A stretch of DNA of 64,000 nucleotides from Halosimplex litoreum (GTDB taxonomy: Archaea > Halobacteriota > Halobacteria > Halobacteriales > Haloarculaceae), in contig NZ_CP065856.1 of NCBI RefSeq assembly GCF_016065055.1, positions 3,099,836-3,163,835 on the forward strand. The letters are read 5' to 3'. Below are positions 57,536-64,000 of this stretch, one piece after another. Within the stretch, counting starts at the first letter, position 1. Each line of letters opens with the position of its first letter. The translations under genes and the position numbers were made by a program. Below the pieces are notes generated by a model. The model did not search any database. It was not told the DNA's origin and was given only the letters and a program-made list of their open reading frames with translations.

Positions 57536-58723
57536 ATGGTAGCAATCGAGACCGACGTCAACCGGCCGTACGTGCCCGCCGACGGGGCGACGCTGACGGC
57601 GACGGTCGACGTCGAACCGGGGACGGGGAGCGGGTCCAGCGAACGGCACATCCTCCTCTGTCTGGACACGAGCGGCTCGATGGACGGGGCGAAACTCGAC
57701 CAGGCGCGGGAGGGCGCCTCGTGGGTGTTCGGCCTCCTCGAACCCGACGATTACGTCGGCATCGTCGCGTTCGACTCCGACGCGGAGGTCGTCATGCGTC
57801 CCCAGCGATGGGGCGACACGGCCCGCGAGGATGCCATGCATCGCGTCGAACAGCTGGGCGCTGGCGGGGGAACCGACATGTACGACGGCCTCGACTCGGC
57901 CCGGACCGCGCTGGACTCGCTGGGGTACCGCCCGGAGACCGACGACGCCGTCCGCCGAGTCCTGTTGCTGTCCGACGGCAAGGACAACAACCACGATCCC
58001 GCGGACTTCCGCGATCTCGCGCGGGACATCGACGGCTCGGGCATCCGCATCCTCTCGGCGGGCATCGGCACCGACTACGAGGAAGAGACCATCCGCACGC
58101 TCGGCACGACCGCCCGCGGCGAGTGGACCCACCTCGACTCGCCCGGCGACATCGAGTCCTTCTTCGGCGAGGCCGTCGAGCAGGCCCAGTCCGTCGTCGC
58201 CACGGAGGCGAGCCTCGAACTCGACGCCGCCGCCGGCGTCGAGGTCAGCGAGGTGTACCGCGCGCTCCCGCAGGCCCAGGAGGTCGACGTGAACTGGGCG
58301 GGCAACACCGCGACGGTTCCGCTGCCCGACCTGGCCGAGCGGGAGGACCAGCGCGTCGTGCTAAAAGTACACGCGCCCACACGCGAGAGCCTCGGCGAGC
58401 ACTCGCTGGTCGATGTGACGCTCACGGCGTCGGGCGAACGGGCGAGCGAGCCGATCGTCGCCGAGTACACCGACGATAGCGCCGAACTGGCGGCACACAA
58501 CGAGGCGGTGTCGCTCGACCACCGCCAGACGGTCGTCCGGACGGAACTCGGGAAGGGCAACGTCGCGGCCGCCGAGACGGAAGTCGAGAAGATGACCCGG
58601 ATCCACGGCGAGGACACGGCCGTCGTCGAGGAGGCCCAACGCCAGACCCGGCTCGTCAGCGAGGGCGGACGCAACGAGCGCGAGAACGCCACCAGGATCG
58701 TCGACGACTCCCGAATCGAATGA
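57536..58723 (+). CDS. vWA domain protein (TerY-P-like module component)
   Basis: 395 aa from ATG 57536. The vWA domain spans about residues 35-215 with a full MIDAS: D44-x-S46-x-S48 ('CLDTSGSMDG'), Thr in 'GGGTDMYDG' and Asp in 'LLSDGKDNN'. Residues 1-35 and 215-310 form a beta-rich outer part ('YRALPQAQEVDVNW', 'VPLPDLAEREDQRVVLKV'); the last 70 residues are helical with a coiled-coil tendency. There is no signal peptide, so it is cytoplasmic. vWA proteins bind partners through a metal ion. Its stop overlaps the kinase start as ATGA. In bacterial TerY-P modules vWA, kinase and PP2C are encoded together, as here. Confidence 0.92.
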   Translation: MVAIETDVNRPYVPADGATLTATVDVEPGTGSGSSERHILLCLDTSGSMDGAKLDQAREGASWVFGLLEPDDYVGIVAFDSDAEVVMRPQRWGDTAREDAMHRVEQLGAGGGTDMYDGLDSARTALDSLGYRPETDDAVRRVLLLSDGKDNNHDPADFRDLARDIDGSGIRILSAGIGTDYEEETIRTLGTTARGEWTHLDSPGDIESFFGEAVEQAQSVVATEASLELDAAAGVEVSEVYRALPQAQEVDVNWAGNTATVPLPDLAEREDQRVVLKVHAPTRESLGEHSLVDVTLTASGERASEPIVAEYTDDSAELAAHNEAVSLDHRQTVVRTELGKGNVAAAETEVEKMTRIHGEDTAVVEEAQRQTRLVSEGGRNERENATRIVDDSRIE

Positions 58724-59952
58724 CGGCCGCGCCCACCCGGGGCGACCTGGTCGTCGGCCGCTACGAACTCGGCGAGGTGGTCGGCGAAGGTGGGTTCGCC
58801 AAGGTGTTCGACGCCGTCGACACCGAGACCGGCGAGGCCGTCGCGCTCAAGTATCCCAACTACGAGGGCAGCCAGAACGACCGCGACATCGTCCGGACCT
58901 ACTTCCAGAAGGAGGCAGAGACGCTGGCGGCGATCCGGGCGGCCGGTGGCCACCCCAACGTCATGTCGCTGCGGCAGGTCACCGAGGACGAGGACGGTAC
59001 GTCGGTCCTCGTCGTGGAACTCGTCGACGGCTACGAGCTCGACGACGCCATCCGGCGGACGGGCCCGCTCGACGACATCGACGAGGTCCGCCAGATCGGG
59101 ATCGCTCTCTGTGACGCGATGAGCTTCCTCCACGAGAACGAGATCGTCTACCGCGACCTGAAGCCGGACAACGTGATGATCACACATCGTGGGGGAACGG
59201 TGACGCCGGTGCTCATCGACTTCAACACGGCGACGGGCTTCGACACGGGCGCCGAGGCCGCCGACCAGACCACCATCGTCGGCCCGTACAAGCCCCGTGA
59301 GGTCGCCGAGGCCGACGCGACCGAGATGCGCCAGGGGCCGTGGTCGGACGTCTACTCCGTCGGGAAGATCCTCCTCTACCTGCTGAAGGGGACGGTCCCG
59401 CGAAAGGACGGCGTCGACCCGCGCGACTTCGGCGCCGAGTGCGAGCCCTACCTCGCCGAGATCGTCGAGAAGGCCACCGCGACCGACTACGAGGACCGCT
59501 ACCGAAACGCGACGGCGATGAAGCGGGTCCTCGAAGCGCGCGACCCAAGTCCGCCGCCGTCGGCGACGGTCCGGTACACGCAGGCCGGCGAGCGCTACAC
59601 GATCTATCCGGGCGACACCATCGGCCGGCGCTACGCCGAGGGCCCCCGGTCGTCGGTCGTGATCGAGGACGAGGAGGAGTACATCTCGACCGTGCAGGTG
59701 CAGTTCGACACCGACGCCGACGGCGAGTGGTTCATCCGCGACCGAAGCCTCAACGGGACGTACGTCCAGACCGGCGGCGGCTGGCAGCGCGTGCTCAGCG
59801 AGGCCGGTCGCGAGCGCCTGGAGCAGTCGGGGGAGGACGCGACCGACGCGGAGGGGAACGTGCCGCCGGAGCTGTACGGGCTGCGCGAGGGCGACCTGGT
59901 CGCGCTCGTCCACCCGAGTTACGGCGTCACCTTCGAGTTCAGTACGGCATAA
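58720..59952 (+). CDS. Ser/Thr protein kinase with C-terminal FHA domain
   Basis: 410 aa from ATG 58720, ATGA-overlapping the vWA gene. Kinase features: Gly loop 'GEGGFAKVF' (22-30), K44 in 'VALKYP', catalytic 'YRDLKPDN' (D146, N151), magnesium Asp D167 in an altered 'DFN' (usual DFG), activation end 'GPYKPREVAE' (instead of APE), and 'SDVYSVGKILLYLLKG'. Catalytic residues are intact, so an active kinase is expected. Residues about 295-405 are FHA-like, with 'RDRSLNGTYVQ' (339-349) giving the phosphothreonine pocket. It probably binds a phosphorylated partner in the same operon. Cytosolic, without a membrane segment. Confidence 0.93.
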   Translation: MTAAPTRGDLVVGRYELGEVVGEGGFAKVFDAVDTETGEAVALKYPNYEGSQNDRDIVRTYFQKEAETLAAIRAAGGHPNVMSLRQVTEDEDGTSVLVVELVDGYELDDAIRRTGPLDDIDEVRQIGIALCDAMSFLHENEIVYRDLKPDNVMITHRGGTVTPVLIDFNTATGFDTGAEAADQTTIVGPYKPREVAEADATEMRQGPWSDVYSVGKILLYLLKGTVPRKDGVDPRDFGAECEPYLAEIVEKATATDYEDRYRNATAMKRVLEARDPSPPPSATVRYTQAGERYTIYPGDTIGRRYAEGPRSSVVIEDEEEYISTVQVQFDTDADGEWFIRDRSLNGTYVQTGGGWQRVLSEAGRERLEQSGEDATDAEGNVPPELYGLREGDLVALVHPSYGVTFEFSTA

Positions 59953-59954
59953 CC

Positions 59955-61142
59955 ATGGACTACGCAACGCACTACGACGTGGGGGACCGCAAGCGCGACG
60001 GGGGGATCAACGAGGACAGCGTCGCGGTCTCCGTGTTCGAACAGGGCCACCGCGCGGGCTTCCGCGGCTACGACCGCGACGAGCCCGACGGTGACGAAAC
60101 GGGCGATTCGGACGGCGATGGGAGCGATGGGAGCGCGCGACCCGCGGGACCGGACGGCGACGCCGACCCACAGTCCGACGAGGCCGCCGCCGACGGGGAG
60201 GCCGAGCGCGCCACCGAACCGAGCCCCGACCCGGACAACCGGAGCGCGGCGGTGTTCGCGCTCGCCGACGGCGCCGGCGGCCACGACGCCGGCGACGCCG
60301 CCTCCTACATCGCGACGACGGCCGTCTGCGAGCACCTCGCGGGTACGGCCGTTTCGGCCGCGCGCAGCGAGCCCGCCGGGTTCGACGTGGCCGTCGACGA
60401 GCCGCTCTCGGCCCCGCCGCGGGACGCGGACCTCGAATCGGCGGTCGCCGAGGCGGTCGTCGCGGCCCACCGAGAGGTCCTCGAATACGCCGCCGCCGCC
60501 GGCGAGCAGGCCCACGCCACCGTCGTCGCCGGCGTCTGCGTCGGCGGCCGCTGTCACTACGGCTGGGTCGGCGACTCCCGGGCGTACATCGTCAACGCCG
60601 CCCGCGACGAGATCCTGCCGCTGACCACGGACCACGCGGTCGTCCAGCGGCTGCGCGACGCCGGCGAGATCGACGACGTAGAGGCGCTGGTCCACCCGCG
60701 AGGCAACGAGATCACGCGGGCACTCGGCGGGAGCGGCCGCGCGGACCCCGAGACGACGACCGTCGACGTGGAGACGGCGACGGTTCCGCTCTACCGCGAG
60801 GACGTGCTGCTCGTTACGAGTGACGGGCTGTTGGACGCCCAGACCGAGGCGGCGAAGCTCTACGAGTGGTACGTCGACGCCGGCCGGGACGACGAGATGG
60901 CGGCCGTGGTCCGCGACCGCGCGGTCACCGACGGAGAGATCCGCGAGGCGGTGCTGTCGGCCGAGTCACTGGCCGACGCGGCCGAGCGGCTGGTCGGGCT
61001 GGCCAACGACCGCGGCGGCAAGGACAACTGCTCGACGGTCCTCCTGCACGACGGGACGCTCCCGCCGACGCCCGAGGACCCGCCCGCCCGGGCGGCCGGC
61101 GCTCGCAAGTCGGTGGAGGACCGCGAGACGCGGGTGCAATGA
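59955..61142 (+). CDS. PP2C family Ser/Thr protein phosphatase
   Basis: 395 aa from ATG 59955, two bases after the kinase stop. PP2C motifs: 'RDGGINEDSV' (motif 1, Asp at the metal site), 'VFALADGAGGHDAGDAAS' (metal-binding DGxGGH), 'HATVVAGVCVGGRCHYGWVGDSRAYIV' (GDSR), 'LVTSDGLLD' and 'GGKDNCSTVLL' (final metal Asp-Asn). An acidic, low-complexity insertion of about 55 residues sits between motifs 1 and 2. It should reverse phosphorylation by the kinase upstream. The stop codon lies inside the loop of a hairpin in a tandem repeat. Its last 30 residues are polar and disordered. Confidence 0.94.
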   Translation: MDYATHYDVGDRKRDGGINEDSVAVSVFEQGHRAGFRGYDRDEPDGDETGDSDGDGSDGSARPAGPDGDADPQSDEAAADGEAERATEPSPDPDNRSAAVFALADGAGGHDAGDAASYIATTAVCEHLAGTAVSAARSEPAGFDVAVDEPLSAPPRDADLESAVAEAVVAAHREVLEYAAAAGEQAHATVVAGVCVGGRCHYGWVGDSRAYIVNAARDEILPLTTDHAVVQRLRDAGEIDDVEALVHPRGNEITRALGGSGRADPETTTVDVETATVPLYREDVLLVTSDGLLDAQTEAAKLYEWYVDAGRDDEMAAVVRDRAVTDGEIREAVLSAESLADAAERLVGLANDRGGKDNCSTVLLHDGTLPPTPEDPPARAAGARKSVEDRETRVQ

Positions 61143-61250
61143 GCGTCTCGGGATCGGGAGCCGAGCGACCCGTGAGCAGCGAGACGCGGGTGCAATGAGC
61201 GTCTCGGGATCGGGAGCGGGGAACGAAGTGACCCGCGAGCGGCGAGACGC
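61123..61250 (+). repeat. 56-base tandem repeat with 11-base-loop hairpins after the phosphatase gene
   Basis: A 39-base block beginning GCGAGACGCGGGTGCAATGA is identical at 61123-61161 and 61179-61217, and its first nine bases return at 61242. Each block folds as GAGACGC/GCGTCTC around the 11-base loop GGGTGCAATGA. In copy 1 this loop (61132-61142) contains the PP2C stop codon. GCGGG/CCCGC at 61216-61236 encloses GAACGAAGTGA, the same loop type as at 17687 and 17715. No gene is seen in the 245-base gap; its right end carries the promoter of the zinc-ribbon gene. Confidence 0.8.
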
Positions 61251-61387
61251 TCGTCGAACACGACTGAGGCGGTGGCGCGGCCGACGGGGTCGGCGCGGTC
61301 GCCCGCGGTCGCGCGGTTCTCGACAGTCCGTCGCACCGACACGACGGGGCAACTGTTTTGATGACCGGCCTGCATATGCCGACAGCT

Positions 61388-62668
61388 ATGTCGCACAGCA
61401 CGAGCGGGACGGTCGAATGCCCCCTCTGTGGGGAAGACTTCGACCCGACCGCCGCGGGGGGCTGGTGTACGAACTCCGACTGCGGGGAGTGGCAACACGA
61501 AGCGGCCGTACCCGAGAGGGACGCCGCGGCCGACGCCGGAGAGACCGACGAGGAGGTCGACGCTGCCGGGACCGGTTCGGCGGACGATCCGATCCCGGAC
61601 GCCGAAGTCGACGGAGCGGACGGGGAGCCGGCCGACGTGGCCGGCGCGTCCCACGACAGTGACGTCGACGGGAGTACGGTCGACCACGAGGCCGAGACCG
61701 ACGACCCAGACGAGGGGGCAACCGGCACGGGACCGACGGCGGCTAAGGCCGACCCGGAGGACGCGGCCGACGGCGTCGCGGCCGCCGAGGCTGGTGCCGC
61801 AGTCGCCGCCCCGGACGGTGACGCGGCCGACGCCCTGGACGGTGACCGATCGGAATCGACCGACACCGGGGCGGCCGACGCCCTGGACGGTGACCGATCG
61901 GAATCGACCGACACCGGGGCGGCCGACGAGGGATCCGCTCCCGCGGTGGACGGCGAACCGGCGGCCGAGACGAACGAGCGAGCGGCCGAAACCGAGGCCG
62001 ACGTCGACGCCGACGAGACGTCCGACCTTTCCTGTCCGGGCTGTGGCGAATCGGTCGGTGCCGAGGACAACTTCTGCGCCAACTGCGGCGAGGACGTCTC
62101 GACGCTGGAGCCGGGACCGCTGACGACGTGTCCGGCCTGCGAGAGCGAGGTCGACGCGGAGGACAACTTCTGTGCCTCGTGTGGCGAGGACCTCGACGCG
62201 TACCGGTCGGGCGGCGACGCGAGTGCCGCCGACGAGGCCGACGACGACGGCGCCGCGTCGGCTGGTGGCGCCGATACCGCGAGCGACGACCGTTCGGTGG
62301 AGCGGCCACACGGTGCGGACGCGGACGCAGCGGCGGCGGCCGACGGGGATTCGGCGGCCGAAGGGCCGGAGTCGCTGGTGCTGGTCGTGCGTAACCGCGA
62401 AGTTCAAGTGTGGGACGGGGATACGGTCGGTCGAACCGTCCGGAGTATCGTGATGAACACGGGCGGCGACGAGGACGACGCGGTGCGCATCCACCGCGAA
62501 CACGTGCGGTTCGTCCGTGAGGACGGGCAGTTCTACCTCGTCGCGCTCGGGCAGAACCCGACGGTCGTCGACGGCGAGTCGCTCGACGAGGGCGAGCGGG
62601 CCCCCGTCTCGCCGGGCGACCGGATCGAACTCTCCGGCGTCGCGACGCTGCGCGTCCAGGCCCCCTGA
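61388..62668 (+). CDS. Triple zinc-ribbon protein with C-terminal FHA-like domain
   Basis: 426 aa from ATG 61388 ('SHSTSGTVECPLCG'); ATGs at 61358 and 61376 are alternatives. An N-terminal ribbon (CPLC...CTNSDC) is followed by about 170 acidic, low-complexity residues with an exact 16-residue duplication, then two more ribbons (CPGC...CANC and CPAC...CASC). The C-terminal 85 residues ('SLVLVVRNREVQVWDGDTVGRTVRSI', 'HREHVRFVREDGQFYLVALGQNPTVVDG') have the FHA fold with G-R, H-x-x-R and N-P-T in the phosphopeptide site. It is likely a phosphothreonine adaptor for the kinase and phosphatase. The disordered middle may be the phosphorylated region. Confidence 0.88.
   Translation: MSHSTSGTVECPLCGEDFDPTAAGGWCTNSDCGEWQHEAAVPERDAAADAGETDEEVDAAGTGSADDPIPDAEVDGADGEPADVAGASHDSDVDGSTVDHEAETDDPDEGATGTGPTAAKADPEDAADGVAAAEAGAAVAAPDGDAADALDGDRSESTDTGAADALDGDRSESTDTGAADEGSAPAVDGEPAAETNERAAETEADVDADETSDLSCPGCGESVGAEDNFCANCGEDVSTLEPGPLTTCPACESEVDAEDNFCASCGEDLDAYRSGGDASAADEADDDGAASAGGADTASDDRSVERPHGADADAAAAADGDSAAEGPESLVLVVRNREVQVWDGDTVGRTVRSIVMNTGGDEDDAVRIHREHVRFVREDGQFYLVALGQNPTVVDGESLDEGERAPVSPGDRIELSGVATLRVQAP
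61823..61918 (+). repeat. Exact 48-base in-frame tandem duplication inside the zinc-ribbon/FHA gene
   Basis: Bases 61823-61870 and 61871-61918 are identical, each starting GCGGCCGACGCC and encoding 16 residues (the unit begins AADALDGDRSES). Complete identity shows a recent event and a copy number free to change, within the acidic linker. Confidence 0.93.
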
Positions 62669-62695
62669 CCCCGCGGCTCGGCCCGACGAGCGAGC

Positions 62696-63904
62696 ATGGA
62701 TACCAGAGACACGCGCCGTGAACTCGGCAGGTCCGTCCGCCTTCTCGCAGACGAGGAGCGGTGGCTGTTCCTCGGACTCCTCGCCGGGGCCGCGGGCTAC
62801 CTCATCTGGCTGGCCGGGACCGGCGTCGCCGTCTCGCAGATCGCCGACCTCGCTGTCGGCGCCTACACCGTCGACCCCTGGTCGACCGAAGCCGCGGGGC
62901 TCGCGGTGACGTTCGCCGTCCTCTGGGTGCTCGTCCCGTCGGCCGTCGCCGTCCGCTACGTCGTCGGCAAGCTCACGAACCTGCGGGGGAACGTCGAGCA
63001 GTGTTACCGCTTCGACCGGCCGCTGGTGGCGCTGGTCCCGCCGCTCGTTCTGCTGGGCGTCGCCGTCGCGGTCGGCGCGGCCCGCGGCGTCGCCACGTGG
63101 GACGTGCTCGCGCTGCTGGCGGTCGCGAACACGCTCCTGCTCGTCCGGACCGTCGCCTACGGCTACCGGGTGTACTCCTTCTCGGTGCCGCGCTTGCTTC
63201 AGGCGCTCGTGTTCGCCTCCGCCGTCGTCGCGACGACCGCGACCGTCTCGCGGGCCGCATCGCTGGGCGGCCAGACCGCGCTGGTCGAGGCGGCAACGGT
63301 GCGATACGGCGTGAGCGACGTAGTGTTCGGCGAGGTGAGCCGTGCCGGATTCACGGCGCCGCTGCTCCCGCTCGCCGCGGTCGCGGCGCCGGCCACGCTC
63401 GCGCTCGCGTACGTCTGGCTCCAGTTGTTCGCCAGCCTGCTCGTCCGGATCAGACGGCCGAACGTGCCCCGTTCGGCGATCCGCGCCGGCCAGCGCTACC
63501 CGCAGGTCGTCCAGCCCGGCACGAGCGACCGCCTCGCGATGGGCACGGCCTCCGGGGGTGGCTCCGGGAGCGAATCCGGCGGCGCGTCGTCCGGCGGGGG
63601 ATCGCGATCGACCGACGCCGCCGACGCGTCGTCCGGCGGCTCGTCCGCCGATACCGCGTCGACGGCCGACGATCCGACGAGCGACGCGTCCGGGTCGGCC
63701 GACTCGAGCGGGGACTCCGTCGAGCCCGCGGGGCAGACGCGCGTGTTCTCACCGCCGGAGGACGCCGAAGCCCCCGGTGCCGACGCCGGGAGCGGCGGAA
63801 CGGCGGTGAAAAACGAGTTCTGCCCCATCTGCGGGGAGACCTACGCCGCCGAACCCGACCGCACGAACTGCCCGAACTGCAACGCCGTCCTCGACCGGGA
63901 CTGA
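62696..63904 (+). CDS. Six-helix membrane protein with C-terminal zinc ribbon
   Basis: 402 aa from ATG 62696, 27 bases after the previous stop. Helices at about 23-47, 67-90, 109-130, 137-158, 167-190 and 220-250 have short loops. A Ser/Gly/Asp-rich linker (about 275-370) leads to a zinc ribbon, C-x2-C ('FCPICGETY') and C-x2-C ('NCPNCNAVL'), residues 378-400, on the cytoplasmic side if the topology is even. It is probably the membrane member of the phosphorylation circuit; a ribbon shared with the preceding protein suggests they interact. No family recognised. The gene is convergent with the partial gene at 63951. Confidence 0.82.
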   Translation: MDTRDTRRELGRSVRLLADEERWLFLGLLAGAAGYLIWLAGTGVAVSQIADLAVGAYTVDPWSTEAAGLAVTFAVLWVLVPSAVAVRYVVGKLTNLRGNVEQCYRFDRPLVALVPPLVLLGVAVAVGAARGVATWDVLALLAVANTLLLVRTVAYGYRVYSFSVPRLLQALVFASAVVATTATVSRAASLGGQTALVEAATVRYGVSDVVFGEVSRAGFTAPLLPLAAVAAPATLALAYVWLQLFASLLVRIRRPNVPRSAIRAGQRYPQVVQPGTSDRLAMGTASGGGSGSESGGASSGGGSRSTDAADASSGGSSADTASTADDPTSDASGSADSSGDSVEPAGQTRVFSPPEDAEAPGADAGSGGTAVKNEFCPICGETYAAEPDRTNCPNCNAVLDRD

Positions 63905-63950
63905 CCCAGTCGCGCGTCGGCTCCCGCGCCGTCGTCGTCCGGTCGACCGC

Positions 63951-64000
63951 TCACTCGTAGGTGAGGGTCGTGCCGCCGTCGAACAGCAGGTCGCCGCCGT
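63951..64000 (-). CDS. C-terminal end of a gene continuing beyond the window
   Basis: On the minus strand the last 15 codons read GGDLLFDGGTTLTYE and end in TGA (63951-63953). Third-position GC and the lack of other stops support coding. Only the C-terminus is visible, so no family can be named. It converges with the six-helix zinc-ribbon gene, 46 bases away. Confidence 0.5.
   Translation of the reverse strand, partial: GGDLLFDGGTTLTYE

Noticed and set aside
60860-62503. 547-codon minus-strand frame opposite PP2C and the zinc-ribbon gene
   Set aside because: It crosses two well-supported plus-strand genes and the hairpin repeats; composition is Arg/Val/Gly-rich and no motif is found.
57265-63904. 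Type VI secretion threonine-phosphorylation locus
   Set aside because: Kinase, phosphatase and FHA occur in such loci, but no contractile-sheath, VgrG or IcmF-like genes are present.

Overview
The window is chromosomal DNA of an extremely halophilic archaeon (class Halobacteria). Supporting signs are the high G+C content with strong third-position GC, very acidic proteins, a TFB factor, a sensory rhodopsin with its transducer, two bacterio-opsin-activator-type (HTH_10) regulators, HalOD1, and many small conserved proteins known mainly from haloarchaea (DUF5783, DUF5787, DUF5788, DUF5797, DUF7344-like). Many genes have a TATA-like box about 25-28 bases before the start codon, which fits leaderless transcripts and helped choose starts. 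The genus cannot be assigned from the sequence alone. No tRNA, rRNA, CRISPR array, insertion sequence or integrase was found.

Layout. 1-1621: a DUF4166 protein and a YndJ-like membrane protein, which are one fused protein in Bacillus. 1640-10202: a membrane-anchored PAS/GAF/HTH_10 regulator divergent from a four-gene molybdoenzyme operon (FeS subunit, NrfD-type anchor, Tat-exported catalytic subunit, TorD-like chaperone), probably anaerobic respiration. 10260-22402: propionyl-CoA/methylmalonyl-CoA metabolism (carboxylase carboxyltransferase subunit, mutase catalytic subunit, epimerase, a 3-hydroxyacyl-CoA dehydrogenase) mixed with a UDG-like protein, a sodium symporter, an SDR, a GDPD and a class V aminotransferase. 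The mutase gene lies between two related, heavily structured intergenic repeats. 22772-26915: a TFB and an SRII-like photoreceptor with its transducer. 27075-34592: a DUF3604/PHP protein, a degenerate kinase coupled to a seven-helix membrane protein, a Nudix enzyme, a geranylgeranyl reductase-like flavoprotein and a pilin. 34620-46808: mostly housekeeping and small conserved genes, including PolX with DUF5788 and Mut7-C, a PP-loop enzyme, SpoIIM, Nudix and a uS10-like protein. 47032-57039: a six-PAS regulator, a penicillin acylase, and an ABC exporter with its own leader peptide and operator-like repeats.

The most system-like block is 57265-63904. It holds, in order, a 43-aa membrane peptide, a vWA protein, a Ser/Thr kinase fused to FHA, a PP2C phosphatase, a triple zinc-ribbon/FHA protein and a six-helix membrane protein with a zinc ribbon. 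The first three large genes overlap or abut. The vWA-kinase-PP2C trio is the composition of the bacterial TerY-P phosphorylation module; here it is extended by FHA and zinc-ribbon partners and preceded by four helically phased direct repeats. Inferred role: a stress- or envelope-responsive threonine phosphorylation circuit.

A second theme is non-coding structure. Hairpins whose stems differ but whose 11-base loop is GAACGNAGTGA occur at 17681, 17708 and 61216. Related 11-base-loop hairpins in a 56-base tandem repeat overlap the PP2C stop codon.
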